In this document: in pieces, positions 34,848 to 44,093 of the stretch
How positions within the stretch are numbered: position 1 is the first letter of the stretch
Layout: every line of letters starts with the position of its first letter
Origin: Planctomicrobium piriforme
Lineage (GTDB): Bacteria; Planctomycetota; Planctomycetia; Planctomycetales; Planctomycetaceae
DNA length: 64,000 nt
Assembly (NCBI GenBank): GCA_945860955.1
Contig: CAMATH010000016.1
Coordinates: 1-64,000 of the forward strand
Reading direction: 5' to 3'
Notes under the pieces: generated by a model
Seen by the model: only the letters and a program-made list of their open reading frames with translations
Databases searched by the model: none
Told to the model about the DNA's origin: nothing
Program-made: the position numbers and the translations under genes

Positions 34848-36554
34848 CTAATCCAAATCGTCGATGGTATCGACCTCGTGATCACCCTCTGCTCCCACCG
34901 CGACCACTTCTCCCTCGGGAATCTCGCCTCCCTTGGCCGTTTCGACGAACCCCTTCAAGTGCATCGAGCGGGTGTGGTGCTGCAGTTTTCGCAGTGCTTT
35001 CGATTCGATCTGACGAATCCGCTCGCGGGTCACCTTGAAAATGCGCCCGGTCTCTTCCAGGGTGTAGCTGTAGCCATCCCCCAGACCGTACCGCAATTTG
35101 ATGATCTCGCGTTCACGATAGGTCAGGCTCTTCAGCACGTGACCGATCTTGTCCTTGAGCAACTTATGCATCGCTGACTCAGACGGCGTATGCTCCGAGC
35201 CATCTTCCAGGAAGTCGCCGAAGCTCGAATCTTCGCTCTCTCCGACAGGGGTATCGAGGCTGATCGGGTGCTTCCAGGTCTTCATGATTCGCTGGGTTTC
35301 TTCCAGCGACAGGCCGACCGCCTTCGACAACTCTTCCATCGTTGGCTCGCGACCCTTCTTCTGGCGGAGTTCTTCACTCTTCGCCTTCAGGGTCGAGATG
35401 CTCTGGAACATATGTACCGGGATCCGGATCGTCCGGGCATGGTCGGCGACCGCCCGGGTGATCGCCTGCCGAATCCACCACGTCGCGTACGTCGAGAACT
35501 TGTACCCGCGACGGTACTCGTACTTCTCAACGCCACGCATCAGGCCGGCGTTTCCTTCCTGAATCAGGTCGAGGAAACTGAGGCCCCGGTTGCGGTACTT
35601 CTTGGCGATCGAAACCACCAGCCGCAAGTTGCCTCCCGACAGTTCCTGCTTTGCCTGCGTCCAGACCGCGAACCGCTGCTGCACAATCCGCACCCGCTCC
35701 CGCATCGATTCGGGGGTTTCGTGCGTCATCAGCGTCAGTTCATGCAGTTCCCGCTCGGCACGCGCCAATTCGTCGTGATTTCGGCGGGAACGTCGCAATT
35801 CCTTGATGTGCAGCTCCAGCTCGGTCATCCGGCCGCTGACCTGGTACAACCGCTTCATGATCGGCTGCAACCGCTGAGTCCGCAGACTCAGTTCTTCGAA
35901 CAGTGTCGTCATCTTGCGGCGACATGTCACCAGGGCTTCGTGAATCTTCGCGCGCTCGGCGGCCGGGGTCGCCGGGTCGAACCAGCGGCCAAAGTCAGCG
36001 ATATTCCCTTCCATCAGACGTTTGATGGTCGGCAAATTGTGCGGCATCCGCCCGAGAATCTGCTCTTTCTTGACGTTTTCGGTCTCGGAGGTGCGCAGCG
36101 TCCGCTCGAATGGCAGTTCACCCGCGAAGACTTTTTCCAACGTCTCCAGCGCCGCCGTCATGCAGAAATGGCACTCCATCAGCGCCCGGCGATATCGCTT
36201 GCGGCTGACTTCGATTTTCTTGGCCAGATAGATCTCGCGCTCGCGGCTCAGCAGCGGGATGTTTCCCATCTGACTGAGGTACATTCGCACCGGATCCCGC
36301 GACGACATGGCGGGGGCTGGGGCGTCGTCTTTGTCTTTGTCGGACGGAGGCTTGACCGGCATGCCCGGCTGTGGCTTATTGGGATCCTCTTTCAGGTCGA
36401 GCTTGCGCTCTTCCAGGTTGAGAACCAGCACGTCGACCAGCGACGGCGCGCCCCCTTCGTCAGGCAGGTAAGCGTGCACCTCCTGAAATGTCACAAAGCC
36501 CCGCTGCTTCGCGTTGCGCAACAGCACCGACAGGGGGTCATCAAACTCGTGCAC
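34848..36554 (-). CDS. rpoD: Primary RNA polymerase sigma factor RpoD (SigA)
   Basis: 568 residues from GTG 36554, chosen because AAGGGAG stands six bases upstream; the frame stays open 27 codons further. Region 1.1-like N-terminus ([20 protein letters not shown]), region 1.2 ([20 protein letters not shown]), a variable linker, region 2 ([59 protein letters not shown]), region 3, and region 4 ([37 protein letters not shown]). The housekeeping sigma factor. The tail after region 4 is acidic and longer than in E. coli. Confidence 0.96.
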   Translation of the reverse strand: MHEFDDPLSVLLRNAKQRGFVTFQEVHAYLPDEGGAPSLVDVLVLNLEERKLDLKEDPNKPQPGMPVKPPSDKDKDDAPAPAMSSRDPVRMYLSQMGNIPLLSREREIYLAKKIEVSRKRYRRALMECHFCMTAALETLEKVFAGELPFERTLRTSETENVKKEQILGRMPHNLPTIKRLMEGNIADFGRWFDPATPAAERAKIHEALVTCRRKMTTLFEELSLRTQRLQPIMKRLYQVSGRMTELELHIKELRRSRRNHDELARAERELHELTLMTHETPESMRERVRIVQQRFAVWTQAKQELSGGNLRLVVSIAKKYRNRGLSFLDLIQEGNAGLMRGVEKYEYRRGYKFSTYATWWIRQAITRAVADHARTIRIPVHMFQSISTLKAKSEELRQKKGREPTMEELSKAVGLSLEETQRIMKTWKHPISLDTPVGESEDSSFGDFLEDGSEHTPSESAMHKLLKDKIGHVLKSLTYREREIIKLRYGLGDGYSYTLEETGRIFKVTRERIRQIESKALRKLQHHTRSMHLKGFVETAKGGEIPEGEVVAVGAEGDHEVDTIDDLD

Positions 36555-36686
36555 GGAACACTCCCTTTTCAAGGATCTGGGTGAAATTGATCCATCCTGG
36601 CAGGCAGCCGAAGGGAATCCGATCCGCGGGGCCATTCGTCCCCAGTTCTCTGCTTCACTTCGGCCAACGACGAGGTCTCAATGAAT

Positions 36687-36692
36687 ATTATA
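36687..36692 (-). promoter_or_regulatory. -10 box of a probable rpoD promoter
   Basis: On the minus strand a perfect TATAAT lies about 133 nt upstream of the rpoD GTG, within an A/T-rich patch that stands out from the surroundings. The -35 region is not a good match, so promoter strength is uncertain. Confidence 0.5.
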
Positions 36693-36846
36693 CTGTGGTT
36701 GTGGGGTTGGTCTGAAAAATGCGACGGGAAGGGGGAAATCCATTCTCGATTATCTCCGTTCGGACCGGATTGAGTCAACTCTCCGAGTTGGCAATCTGGG
36801 GGGAGTTGGGAGAGTGGTGTTCGGTTCAATCCAAATTGGTAACTCC

Positions 36847-38994
36847 TTACGCGGCATCACGTTGTACTGCGCGAGGCGACTCTCCCAGTCGGGGGAATTC
36901 CCCCGATTTCTCGGGTTGTGTCGATTTCGACGCATTGCCAATCGAATCCCCGGATTCGACCACATTTTCGTTTGCGAGGTCGCGAGCGTGATACAGTCGG
37001 CGGTAGGTTGAGCAGTCCCGCAGCAATTCGGCGTGCGTACCATTCGCAACGACTCTCCCGCGCTCCAACACCACAATCCGCGTCAGAAACGACAACAGGC
37101 TGTCGGTGATCGAATGCGTGATCAGAAACACCGTCCGACCTTTCACAAACCGTTCCAGCGACTGATGGATCAAACGTTCACTCAGGGCGTCGATCGCACT
37201 GGTCGCCTCATCCAGGATCAGGATTCCAGGGTTCCTCAAAATCGCCCGCGCCAGTGCGATCCGTTGCCGCTGTCCGCCGGATAGGCTGGCACCTTTGGCA
37301 CCGACGCGCGTCTCCAGGCCGTCGGGCATCTGATCGAGGAATTGCGTCACAGAAGCCCGATCCGCGGCCGCTTTGATCTGGGCTCGCGTCGCTTCCGGAT
37401 TTCCGCAACGGATGTTTTCAGCGATCGTGTCGTCAAACAGCAGCGTCTCTTGGGTAACGAAACCGATCTTGAGCCGCAGGTCGCGCAGCGAGAAATCCCG
37501 CAGATCGATTCCATTCAGATTCACCGAACCTCGATCGGGATCGTAAAACCGCGGGATCAGATTCACCAGCGTCGATTTCCCAGATCCGTTTTCTCCCACC
37601 ACGGCGACGACCTCGCCAGCGGCGATATGGAGCGTGACGCCATCCAGAACCGTGGGGCGGGCATGCCCCTGGCTCGCGAAGGTGAACCCCACATCCCGGA
37701 ATTCGACCTGACGGATTTCCTGGGGAAACTCCACAGGCCGGGCCGACTCGACCACCAGCGACTTGGTATCCATCAACTGGAACACCCGGTCCGCCGCCGC
37801 CGCCGACCGCTTCAGCTTGCTGAAAATACTCGACAGTTTCCGCACCGGGTCGAGAATCCCCGCCAGCAGGGTGTACATCATCGAGAGTTCCGCCACATCC
37901 ATGGGCTCACTCGCCAGGGGAATGCCAAAGATACTCGTCTCTCCCCGCAGCACCAGGTACGCCCCAGGGAGGATCCCCATCACCACAGCGACCATGCCGA
38001 GCATTTCGGTGGTCGGGCTGGTCAGGGCGTCGGTCATCACGATCCGCATCGACCGCCGGTAGAACTGCTTGCTTTCCCGGTGATGGACCCGCCTTTGGCG
38101 ACGGCCGCCATTGAACGCGATCACCACCTTGATCGACTCGAATGACTCTTCGAGAACCTGGTAGATTCGGGCGACCGATTCCATCGACTTGTGACTCGCC
38201 TTTTTCAGGCTCTTGCCAATTCGATGAAACACGACTCCCGCGACCGGTACGAACAGGATCGACAGCAACGTGAGTTGCCAGTTGACCCAGAACGCCATAC
38301 ACAGACAGGCGATCGCCTTCAGTGGTTCGCGCACCAGCCGGCCACCCAGGAGGCCCAGCCCCGAACCCAGTGCCTCAATGTCATATGTCAGCCGGGCCAT
38401 CAGATCCGACGTCCCCTGCAATTTGAGAGTCTGGTAGTCCAGCGTCAGAACTTTGCGGAAGCATGCTTTGCGCAGCCGCATGACGGTTTGTTCGACCACG
38501 CTCCCGACCAGCACTTCCTCGGCGAACATACACGCCAGCTTCGCCACGGTCAGGAGCAGGATGACTCCCAGAATGAGCGCGAACGACCGAAACAGGTCGG
38601 CGGGCAACAGGGGAATCGCGTAGACTTCGATCCAGCGGTACAGTGCGAGTCGCTGCGACGCCGTCGTCAGTTTCCGTTCCGCCCGGGCCTTTTTACGTAA
38701 CAGGCTCAATTCATGGGCGGAATCAGTGGCGACTTCGCTTTCGCGATGTTCCAGATCTTCCTTCGCCTCGGAAATCTGCTGTTCGCAACCGTCAATCAGT
38801 TCCTGCAGGCAGATCGCGGGGGACTTCCCTTCGAGCAGTACTTTGACGACGGGATAGGCGATCGAGAGGATCGCCCCCCAGAAGAAGGCGACCAGCCCGG
38901 CGAGTAAAAACGACACGAACAACCGGCGCCGGCTGGGCCAGACGTAGGGGAGAATTCGTGTGAAGTGGCTGACTTCGCGGTTTTCGGGTGACAT
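36847..38994 (-). CDS. MsbA-type ABC exporter (TMD-NBD half transporter)
   Basis: 715 residues from ATG 38994. N-terminal TMD with a first TM (LFVSFLLAGLVAFFWGAILS), then an unusual ~80-residue charged coiled-coil insert (LIDGCEQQISEAKEDLEHRE to KLTTASQRLALYR) before TM2. The remaining TM helices run to about residue 400. NBD: Walker A VVGENGSGKST, Q-loop GFVTQETLLFDD, signature SLSGGQRQRIALARAIL, Walker B ILILDEATSAID, H-loop LITHSI. Works as a homodimer exporting lipid or peptide substrates. The TM1-TM2 coiled-coil insert distinguishes it from E. coli MsbA. Confidence 0.92.
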   Translation of the reverse strand: MSPENREVSHFTRILPYVWPSRRRLFVSFLLAGLVAFFWGAILSIAYPVVKVLLEGKSPAICLQELIDGCEQQISEAKEDLEHRESEVATDSAHELSLLRKKARAERKLTTASQRLALYRWIEVYAIPLLPADLFRSFALILGVILLLTVAKLACMFAEEVLVGSVVEQTVMRLRKACFRKVLTLDYQTLKLQGTSDLMARLTYDIEALGSGLGLLGGRLVREPLKAIACLCMAFWVNWQLTLLSILFVPVAGVVFHRIGKSLKKASHKSMESVARIYQVLEESFESIKVVIAFNGGRRQRRVHHRESKQFYRRSMRIVMTDALTSPTTEMLGMVAVVMGILPGAYLVLRGETSIFGIPLASEPMDVAELSMMYTLLAGILDPVRKLSSIFSKLKRSAAAADRVFQLMDTKSLVVESARPVEFPQEIRQVEFRDVGFTFASQGHARPTVLDGVTLHIAAGEVVAVVGENGSGKSTLVNLIPRFYDPDRGSVNLNGIDLRDFSLRDLRLKIGFVTQETLLFDDTIAENIRCGNPEATRAQIKAAADRASVTQFLDQMPDGLETRVGAKGASLSGGQRQRIALARAILRNPGILILDEATSAIDALSERLIHQSLERFVKGRTVFLITHSITDSLLSFLTRIVVLERGRVVANGTHAELLRDCSTYRRLYHARDLANENVVESGDSIGNASKSTQPEKSGEFPRLGESPRAVQRDAA

Positions 38995-39250
38995 GCATCC
39001 TGCTCGTCGTGACGGGATGCCGGCTGTTTCACCGGGTCGGCCGGGCGCATTCCAAAACACCCGCGGCGACTCTCCCGCACGTGTCATCTAGCAAATCCAC
39101 CGGTTCCGACGCAAGACGAAGTTGCTCACCTGCAGATCCGAACACCATTGGGCTATTTTGGTCCCCGCCCGATCGCTCGCACGGGAGGTCACTCCGCCTG
39201 GCGGTTCTACGTACCACAGCCGCTTTAAATACTCGGTTGGGTGTAATCGA

Positions 39251-39592
39251 CTAACTTTCGTTCCACAGATGCCGTACCAGCCCCCCCGCTTCTGTCAGGG
39301 AATTGTCTTCCTCAAACGTGCCCATGTACGCGAAATGGGCGCGGATCTCACGCAGCTCCTTGTCGTTGGGCCGACGGGAAGGAGACGCCGCTGGATCGGC
39401 GTTTGCTGCGAATGAGACCGTAATGTGCGTCCTGCGACCTCCCCCTTTTCCCGCCGACTCGTCCGCGACGGTCAATCGCAAATACCCTTTGGGACGTGCA
39501 ACCGCATACACCTCGAGTTCCCCGCCCCCAGCCCGCTCATGGATCGCGAGCAGCTCCGCGGAGACCGGGACAGCCTCGAGTTTCAGTGACAT
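39251..39592 (-). CDS. Conserved-looking hypothetical protein
   Basis: 113 residues, no recognised family and no membrane segment. Sequence: an N-terminal helix, a beta-rich part (ELEVYAVARPKGYLRLTVAD), a GGGRRTHITVSFAANADPAA stretch, then PNDKELREIRAHFAYMG followed by EEDNSLTEAGGLVRHLW. The last block has the look of a small nucleotide- or clamp-associated domain but no catalytic motif. ATG 39592 has GGAG 13 bases upstream. Codon use fits the neighbours, which argues that it is real. Confidence 0.6.
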   Translation of the reverse strand: MSLKLEAVPVSAELLAIHERAGGGELEVYAVARPKGYLRLTVADESAGKGGGRRTHITVSFAANADPAASPSRRPNDKELREIRAHFAYMGTFEEDNSLTEAGGLVRHLWNES

Positions 39593-39663
39593 GCAAATCA
39601 GCTCCGAAGGAACGGGGAAAGAGGGTTATACTCTACGCGGCAGAAAACCACGGCGTAGCCGCT

Positions 39664-39719
39664 GAGCCGCGCCCGTCAGGACGCGGTTACCGACTACCGC
39701 TTCCTGACGGGCGCGGCTC
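39664..39719. repeat. Palindromic repeat family, copy 1
   Basis: Arms 39664-39686 and 39697-39719 (23 bp each, one mismatch at the fifth pair from the loop). Same sequence as copies at 42330 and 54537. Lies between the hypothetical gene and gluQ. Confidence 0.85.
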
Positions 39720-39833
39720 GGGCTGAACAGAACTCAACTCGAAGTCTACCAGAAACCGCACCACAACTGCCGTTTCAGGTCGGGCGGCGAATTCGCTACG
39801 ATCAGCCCGTCGTTGAATTCCCGGGAAGTCCCC

Positions 39834-40718
39834 ATGCGCACCCGTTTCGCCCCCAGTCCAACCGGTCCGCTGCATCTGGGGCATGTCGCCGCGATGATTT
39901 TTGTCTGGGGACTGGCCGACCGCGAGCGGGCGACGGTCGACGTCCGTATCGAAGACCACGATCGCCAGCGCTGCCGTCCCGAATACACCGATCGTCTGAT
40001 CGCTGACCTGGAATGGCTCGGTTTCGTCCCCGCGCGCGGGGGAAACTGGTCGCGGCAGTCGTCGCACTGCGACCGCTACGAGTTGGCACTCTCGGCCTTG
40101 CGCGATCGCGGACTGATCTACGCCTGTGAATGCAGCCGCAGAATGCTGGGAACGGCCCGCGATGGTCTCGAACCCTGTTACGCTGGAACGTGTCGCGACA
40201 GCAGATTGCGTGAGTCGCCGACGACGTCGTTACGCATCCGTCTTCCCGATGACCGCATCCGGTTTCTTGACGAACGCCATGGTGTTCAGGAACAGCAGCC
40301 TGCGAGTCAGTGTGGCGATTTTGTGATCCGCGACCGGCACGGGCACTGGACGTACCAATTCGCAGTGACAGTCGATGATCTGACCGACGGAATCGATTGG
40401 ATCATTCGCGGCGACGACCTGTTGCCGTCGACCGGTCGACAACTATTGCTGCGCCGGCTCCTGGGAAACCATGCCACGCCGCGGTGGTTTCACCATCCCC
40501 TGATTCTGGATGCGAATGGCCGCAAATTGTCGAAGAGCGAGGCGGCTCCACCACTGGAGGATTTGCGACAAGCGGGGTTCAAGGCCGCCCAGGTGATTGG
40601 ACTGGCGGCGTGGCGGGTGGGGCTGGTGAGGGAGGGGGGCGCGATTGAGGCGGCGGAGGTGGGAGAGTGGGTTGGCAGGGAGCTGACGCCGCTCCGCTCG
40701 CCTGGTGAGGTTACGTAA
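39834..40718 (+). CDS. gluQ: Glutamyl-Q tRNA(Asp) synthetase
   Basis: 294 residues from ATG 39834; an upstream TTG at 39813 is in frame but less likely. A GluRS catalytic core without anticodon-binding domain: HIGH-type PSPTGPLHLGH at residues 9-19, zinc site with YACECSRRML and CYAGTC, GDFVIRDRHGHWTYQFAVTV, and KMSKS-type RKLSKSEA. YadB-type enzymes attach glutamate to queuosine-34 of tRNA(Asp) and do not charge tRNA(Glu). The 3' end overlaps the convergent decarboxylase gene by 8 bp. Confidence 0.92.
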   Translation: MRTRFAPSPTGPLHLGHVAAMIFVWGLADRERATVDVRIEDHDRQRCRPEYTDRLIADLEWLGFVPARGGNWSRQSSHCDRYELALSALRDRGLIYACECSRRMLGTARDGLEPCYAGTCRDSRLRESPTTSLRIRLPDDRIRFLDERHGVQEQQPASQCGDFVIRDRHGHWTYQFAVTVDDLTDGIDWIIRGDDLLPSTGRQLLLRRLLGNHATPRWFHHPLILDANGRKLSKSEAAPPLEDLRQAGFKAAQVIGLAAWRVGLVREGGAIEAAEVGEWVGRELTPLRSPGEVT

Positions 40719-42264
40719 GACGCTCGCCGTGATGGCGGAGGGTCGCCAACAGGTTGTCGAGATGATCGGCCGTTGTTAGAGGATTGATCAGGGTGCAACG
40801 GAGCGCGGCCACACCGTTTTGTGCCGTGGGGACCAGATAGCTGTCACCCGACTCGATCACCGAACGCCGCAGTCGAAGCTGAAACGCGCCGACCTCGGCG
40901 GGAGTCGCGTCACGGAGTTTCGCAGGGATGTGGCGAAAGACCACGATGTTGCATTGCGGTTCGTGTAGAGGGACGAAATCGTCGGCGGCAGCCAGTTTCT
41001 CATACAGCGTTCGCCCCAGCGCGAACGTCACATCGACCAGATCCTCGAACAACTGAGGCCCGAACAGGCTCCAGACGCCCCACAACCCGAGTGCCGCCCC
41101 TCGTTTGGTGCATTCCAGTGTACGCAGACCGCCATCGAATTCCGCGAGGCCCGGAGTGGAGGGATCGAACAGGTACGGGGCGCTTTGACGGAACGCCTCA
41201 AAGCCGTGCTGTTTGTTCTTGTAGAACAGAAACGCGCACAGGGCGGGCACAAACAGCATCTTGTGGGCGTCCCACGTGAGACTGTCTGCCTGATCGAGGC
41301 CGGCGAGCAAGTGGCGGTGCTTTTTGCTGAGGAGTGCCGCTCCGCCGTGCGCCGCGTCGACGTGCAACCAAACCTCCTGCCGCCGGCAGACGTCGGCGAT
41401 TTCCACCAGCGGGTCAAACGCGCCGATGGGGGTCGCACAGGAACTGGCGGCGACCGCGATGATGGGATGCCCCCGGCGTTTCAAGTCAGTCAGCGAGTCA
41501 TCGAGTCGTTGCGGGTCCATGCGCCGGCGGCTATCGAGTACGGCGGGCACGACGTGGTTGGTGCCGATTCCAGTGATGCCTGCCGCCCGGGCGAGGCAGT
41601 AATGGGCGTCCGCCTGCACGACGAGTTTCGCGGGCTGGCCGCCGGCCGACTGCAACTCGGGCGCGATCCCCTGTTCCCAGCTCTGGCCCAGCTTCACGTT
41701 GCGGGCGACGAGAATCGCCGTCAGATTCGCGATCGACGCTCCATGCGTCACGATTCCGCCGCTGTTGGCGCTGTCCCAGCCGATGTGTCCTGTCAGGGTG
41801 CGGATCATCGCCTGTTCCGCGGCGCTGGCCCACGGACCCATCTCAAAGATCGCCATGGGGTTGTTGGTGACCGCTCCAATGCAGTCGAACAAACCCGCGA
41901 GTGGGACCGGAGCGGGAACCTGATGCCCCACATACCGCGGGTCATGCAGATTGATTCCATTCGCGAGCGCGAGTTCCACCAGTCGCGCGAACTGTTCGAC
42001 GCACCGCGCGTCCCCAACGGCGGGGGACTCCTCCGCAGGTGACTTCCAAGCGGCGCGGAAGGCGTTCAGTGAGTCAAGCGCCTGCGCGGTGAGCTGGCGA
42101 GGATCGGTCCAGTTCAAGACCGATCCCTGTGACTGTTCGGATCGATCGAGGTGCGACGCCAACTGGTCAATCAACCGGTCTCCCGCGGCGCGAAAGAGCT
42201 CGGGTTGATACGCCCGCCGAATGCGACTGGCGGCTTGTTCTAATTCTGGATCGGAGGAGGCCAT
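40711..42264 (-). CDS. PLP-dependent aromatic-amino-acid-type decarboxylase (group II)
   Basis: 517 residues from ATG 42264. Group II PLP decarboxylase with HGASIANLTAILVARN (cofactor phosphate site), VVQADAHYCLARAAGI, WLHVDAAHGGAALLS (Asp for the pyridine N) and SLTWDAHKMLFVP, where Lys in DAHK forms the Schiff base. Family members decarboxylate glutamate, DOPA, tryptophan, diaminobutyrate or related acids; substrate not deducible. Cytoplasmic. Convergent with gluQ, with overlapping 3' ends. Confidence 0.88.
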   Translation of the reverse strand: MASSDPELEQAASRIRRAYQPELFRAAGDRLIDQLASHLDRSEQSQGSVLNWTDPRQLTAQALDSLNAFRAAWKSPAEESPAVGDARCVEQFARLVELALANGINLHDPRYVGHQVPAPVPLAGLFDCIGAVTNNPMAIFEMGPWASAAEQAMIRTLTGHIGWDSANSGGIVTHGASIANLTAILVARNVKLGQSWEQGIAPELQSAGGQPAKLVVQADAHYCLARAAGITGIGTNHVVPAVLDSRRRMDPQRLDDSLTDLKRRGHPIIAVAASSCATPIGAFDPLVEIADVCRRQEVWLHVDAAHGGAALLSKKHRHLLAGLDQADSLTWDAHKMLFVPALCAFLFYKNKQHGFEAFRQSAPYLFDPSTPGLAEFDGGLRTLECTKRGAALGLWGVWSLFGPQLFEDLVDVTFALGRTLYEKLAAADDFVPLHEPQCNIVVFRHIPAKLRDATPAEVGAFQLRLRRSVIESGDSYLVPTAQNGVAALRCTLINPLTTADHLDNLLATLRHHGERLT

Positions 42265-42329
42265 CGGGTCGAGTTTAGGGGGAATCGAAGGGAGTCTCAA
42301 TCGGCGGCCGAAAACGCGGTGTCACCGCA

Positions 42330-42387
42330 GAGCCGCGCCCGCAGTAAGCGGTCATACCGGTCAACCGCTTCCTGACGGGCGCGTCTC
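42330..42387. repeat. Palindromic repeat family, copy 2 (diverged)
   Basis: Left arm 42330-42351 and right arm 42365-42387. The left arm carries a base loss/changes relative to copies 1 and 3, and the right arm one change, so pairing is imperfect. Upstream of the decarboxylase start. Confidence 0.7.
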
Positions 42388-42636
42388 GGATTCGACGTCG
42401 GGCTGGCGCAACCTCAGAAGCGAGCCGTCCGTCGCGAAATGGGTTGGTCTCCGTCGGGGCTTCGCCGCTCCGCTCACCATTCCGCGACGCCCATTATCGT
42501 GTCACCGCGTGAAATCTCAGATTGCTTCTTTGTGAGTTCTGGGGCAGCCCCCAGTGCGTCAAATTGCGGTTGTGCACGCAGCGGGGGCAGTCGTTCTGAG
42601 AAAGACGCCTACGTTACCCGCGGACACCATTCGGAC

Positions 42637-42679
42637 TTGCAACACTCACACACCAACTGTATGATGTGTTGTCATACAG
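42637..42679 (+). promoter_or_regulatory. Promoter and overlapping operator of the YtrA-type operon
   Basis: -35 TTGCAA (42637-42642) and -10 TATGAT (42660-42665), spaced by 17 bp. An inverted repeat CTGTATGA/TCATACAG (42657-42664 and 42672-42679, spacer 7) covers the -10 box. The first codon of the GntR gene is 22 bp beyond the repeat. This is the arrangement expected for autorepression by the encoded GntR/YtrA regulator. Confidence 0.8.
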
Positions 42680-42700
42680 CGAAAACACCCCGCCGACAGC

Positions 42701-43123
42701 ATGCACATTCACGTCGACCACAACAGCAGCCGCCCCGTCACCCGTCAGGTGATCGAGCAGATTCACTGGCTGATCGTCAGCGGCCGGCTCGCTCCAGGCA
42801 CCCGGCTGCCGTCGATTCGTGAGTTGTCGAAGCAGCTGCAGGTGAACCCGACCACAGTCACCCGCATCTACGGCGAACTCGCCGGCGCGGGAGTCATCGT
42901 GATGCGGCAGGGAGATGGCGCGTTCGTCGCCGACCAGCCGTTGCGGCCTTCCCCGGAAGAGATCGAACGTCGGGTCGCCGAACTTTCACGCGCGATGCTC
43001 GTGGAAGGTCTGCGGCACGGATTGAGCAAACGGGAAATCGATCAGATCGTCGCGGCGGAGTATCAGAAGATCCGCCAAACCCCCGAAGAGAAGAAGGGAA
43101 AGCATGAACCCGCCCGCCCTTGA
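42701..43123 (+). CDS. GntR-family (YtrA subfamily) transcriptional regulator
   Basis: 140 residues: a winged helix-turn-helix (residues about 12-75, RQVIEQIHWLIVSGRLAPGT, LPSIRELSKQLQVNPTTVTR) and a short C-terminal helical part (about 80-140), the small size typical of YtrA. These regulators sit in front of ABC transporter genes and repress them until an envelope-stress or antibiotic signal. Its stop overlaps the ABC ATPase start by 20 bp. A palindrome over the promoter -10 is its probable site. Confidence 0.9.
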   Translation: MHIHVDHNSSRPVTRQVIEQIHWLIVSGRLAPGTRLPSIRELSKQLQVNPTTVTRIYGELAGAGVIVMRQGDGAFVADQPLRPSPEEIERRVAELSRAMLVEGLRHGLSKREIDQIVAAEYQKIRQTPEEKKGKHEPARP

Positions 43124-44060
43124 GACACGCGGCCTCACCAAACGCTTTGGCAAATCGCCGGTCGTGGACGAATTGTCGCTGGCGGTCCCCGTCGGGTCGG
43201 TCTGCGGTCTGCTCGGCAACAACGGTGCCGGCAAGACGACGACGATTCGCATGCTGATGGGGCACCTGTACCCGTCGGCGGGATCCGTGCTGACGCTTGG
43301 TGTCGACCCGCACTACCAGCGGGAGGAGACTCTCCAGCGAATCGCCTACGTCTCGGAATCGATGCGACTGCCGTGGTGGATGACGGTGGCCGGGGCGCTG
43401 CGGATGAACGCCAGTCTGTTTCCGAAGTGGGAAGCGCGACGTGCTGACCAGTTGCTCGACGCGTTCGATCTCTCGCGAAAGAGCCGGTTCGGGCTGATGT
43501 CTTCGGGGCAACGTCGCAAGACGCTGCTGCTATTGGCGCTGTGCCAGGGGGCCGAGTTGTTGATCTTCGATGAGCCTGCGAACGGACTCGATCTGGAATC
43601 GCGACGGGCGTTTCTCGACTGCGTACTCGATCTGGCGCTCGAAGGAAACCGGACCGTGCTGCTCTCGTCGCACATTCTCAGTGACCTGGAACGGGTGGTC
43701 GATCGGATCATTCTGTTGCGCAAGGGGCGACTGCTGCATTCGGGGGTTCTCGACGAACTGAAATCGGGGACGCGTCGGCTGTTCGTGCCGTTGCGGCTGG
43801 AGCGGTCGGTGTTCGACGAACACTTTCGCGTCCATGCGTACGAAGCGGCCGACGCGGGCGGCACGACGGCGACGGTACTCGATTTCAGCGACGCCGCCTG
43901 GCTGCGATTTCTGTCGGCGCTGCCCGGCGAGATCCGCCCCGACACAAGGGAGTACGGTTTGAATCTCGAGGAACTCTATCTGGAGTTCGCCGGGAATCGA
44001 ACCAACAGGCCCCGGGATCGGGGAACGATGAATGAACAAATCCGAATCACCAATCCATGA
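43104..44060 (+). CDS. ABC transporter ATP-binding protein (YtrB-like)
   Basis: 318 residues. Walker A GNNGAGKTTT near residue 36, Q-loop IAYVSESMRLPWW, signature region GLMSSGQRRKTLLLLAL (MSSGQ in place of LSGGQ), Walker B LLIFDEPANGLD, H-loop LLSSHILSDLE. The C-terminal ~90 residues form the regulatory extension. Nucleotide-binding subunit for the permease that follows. ATG 43104 overlaps the GntR gene. The last residues run through a polar stretch of no clear fold. Confidence 0.92.
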   Translation: MNPPALETRGLTKRFGKSPVVDELSLAVPVGSVCGLLGNNGAGKTTTIRMLMGHLYPSAGSVLTLGVDPHYQREETLQRIAYVSESMRLPWWMTVAGALRMNASLFPKWEARRADQLLDAFDLSRKSRFGLMSSGQRRKTLLLLALCQGAELLIFDEPANGLDLESRRAFLDCVLDLALEGNRTVLLSSHILSDLERVVDRIILLRKGRLLHSGVLDELKSGTRRLFVPLRLERSVFDEHFRVHAYEAADAGGTTATVLDFSDAAWLRFLSALPGEIRPDTREYGLNLEELYLEFAGNRTNRPRDRGTMNEQIRITNP

Positions 44061-44093
44061 CGTGGCCCGAAAAATCCAACACAGGAGTCCAAC

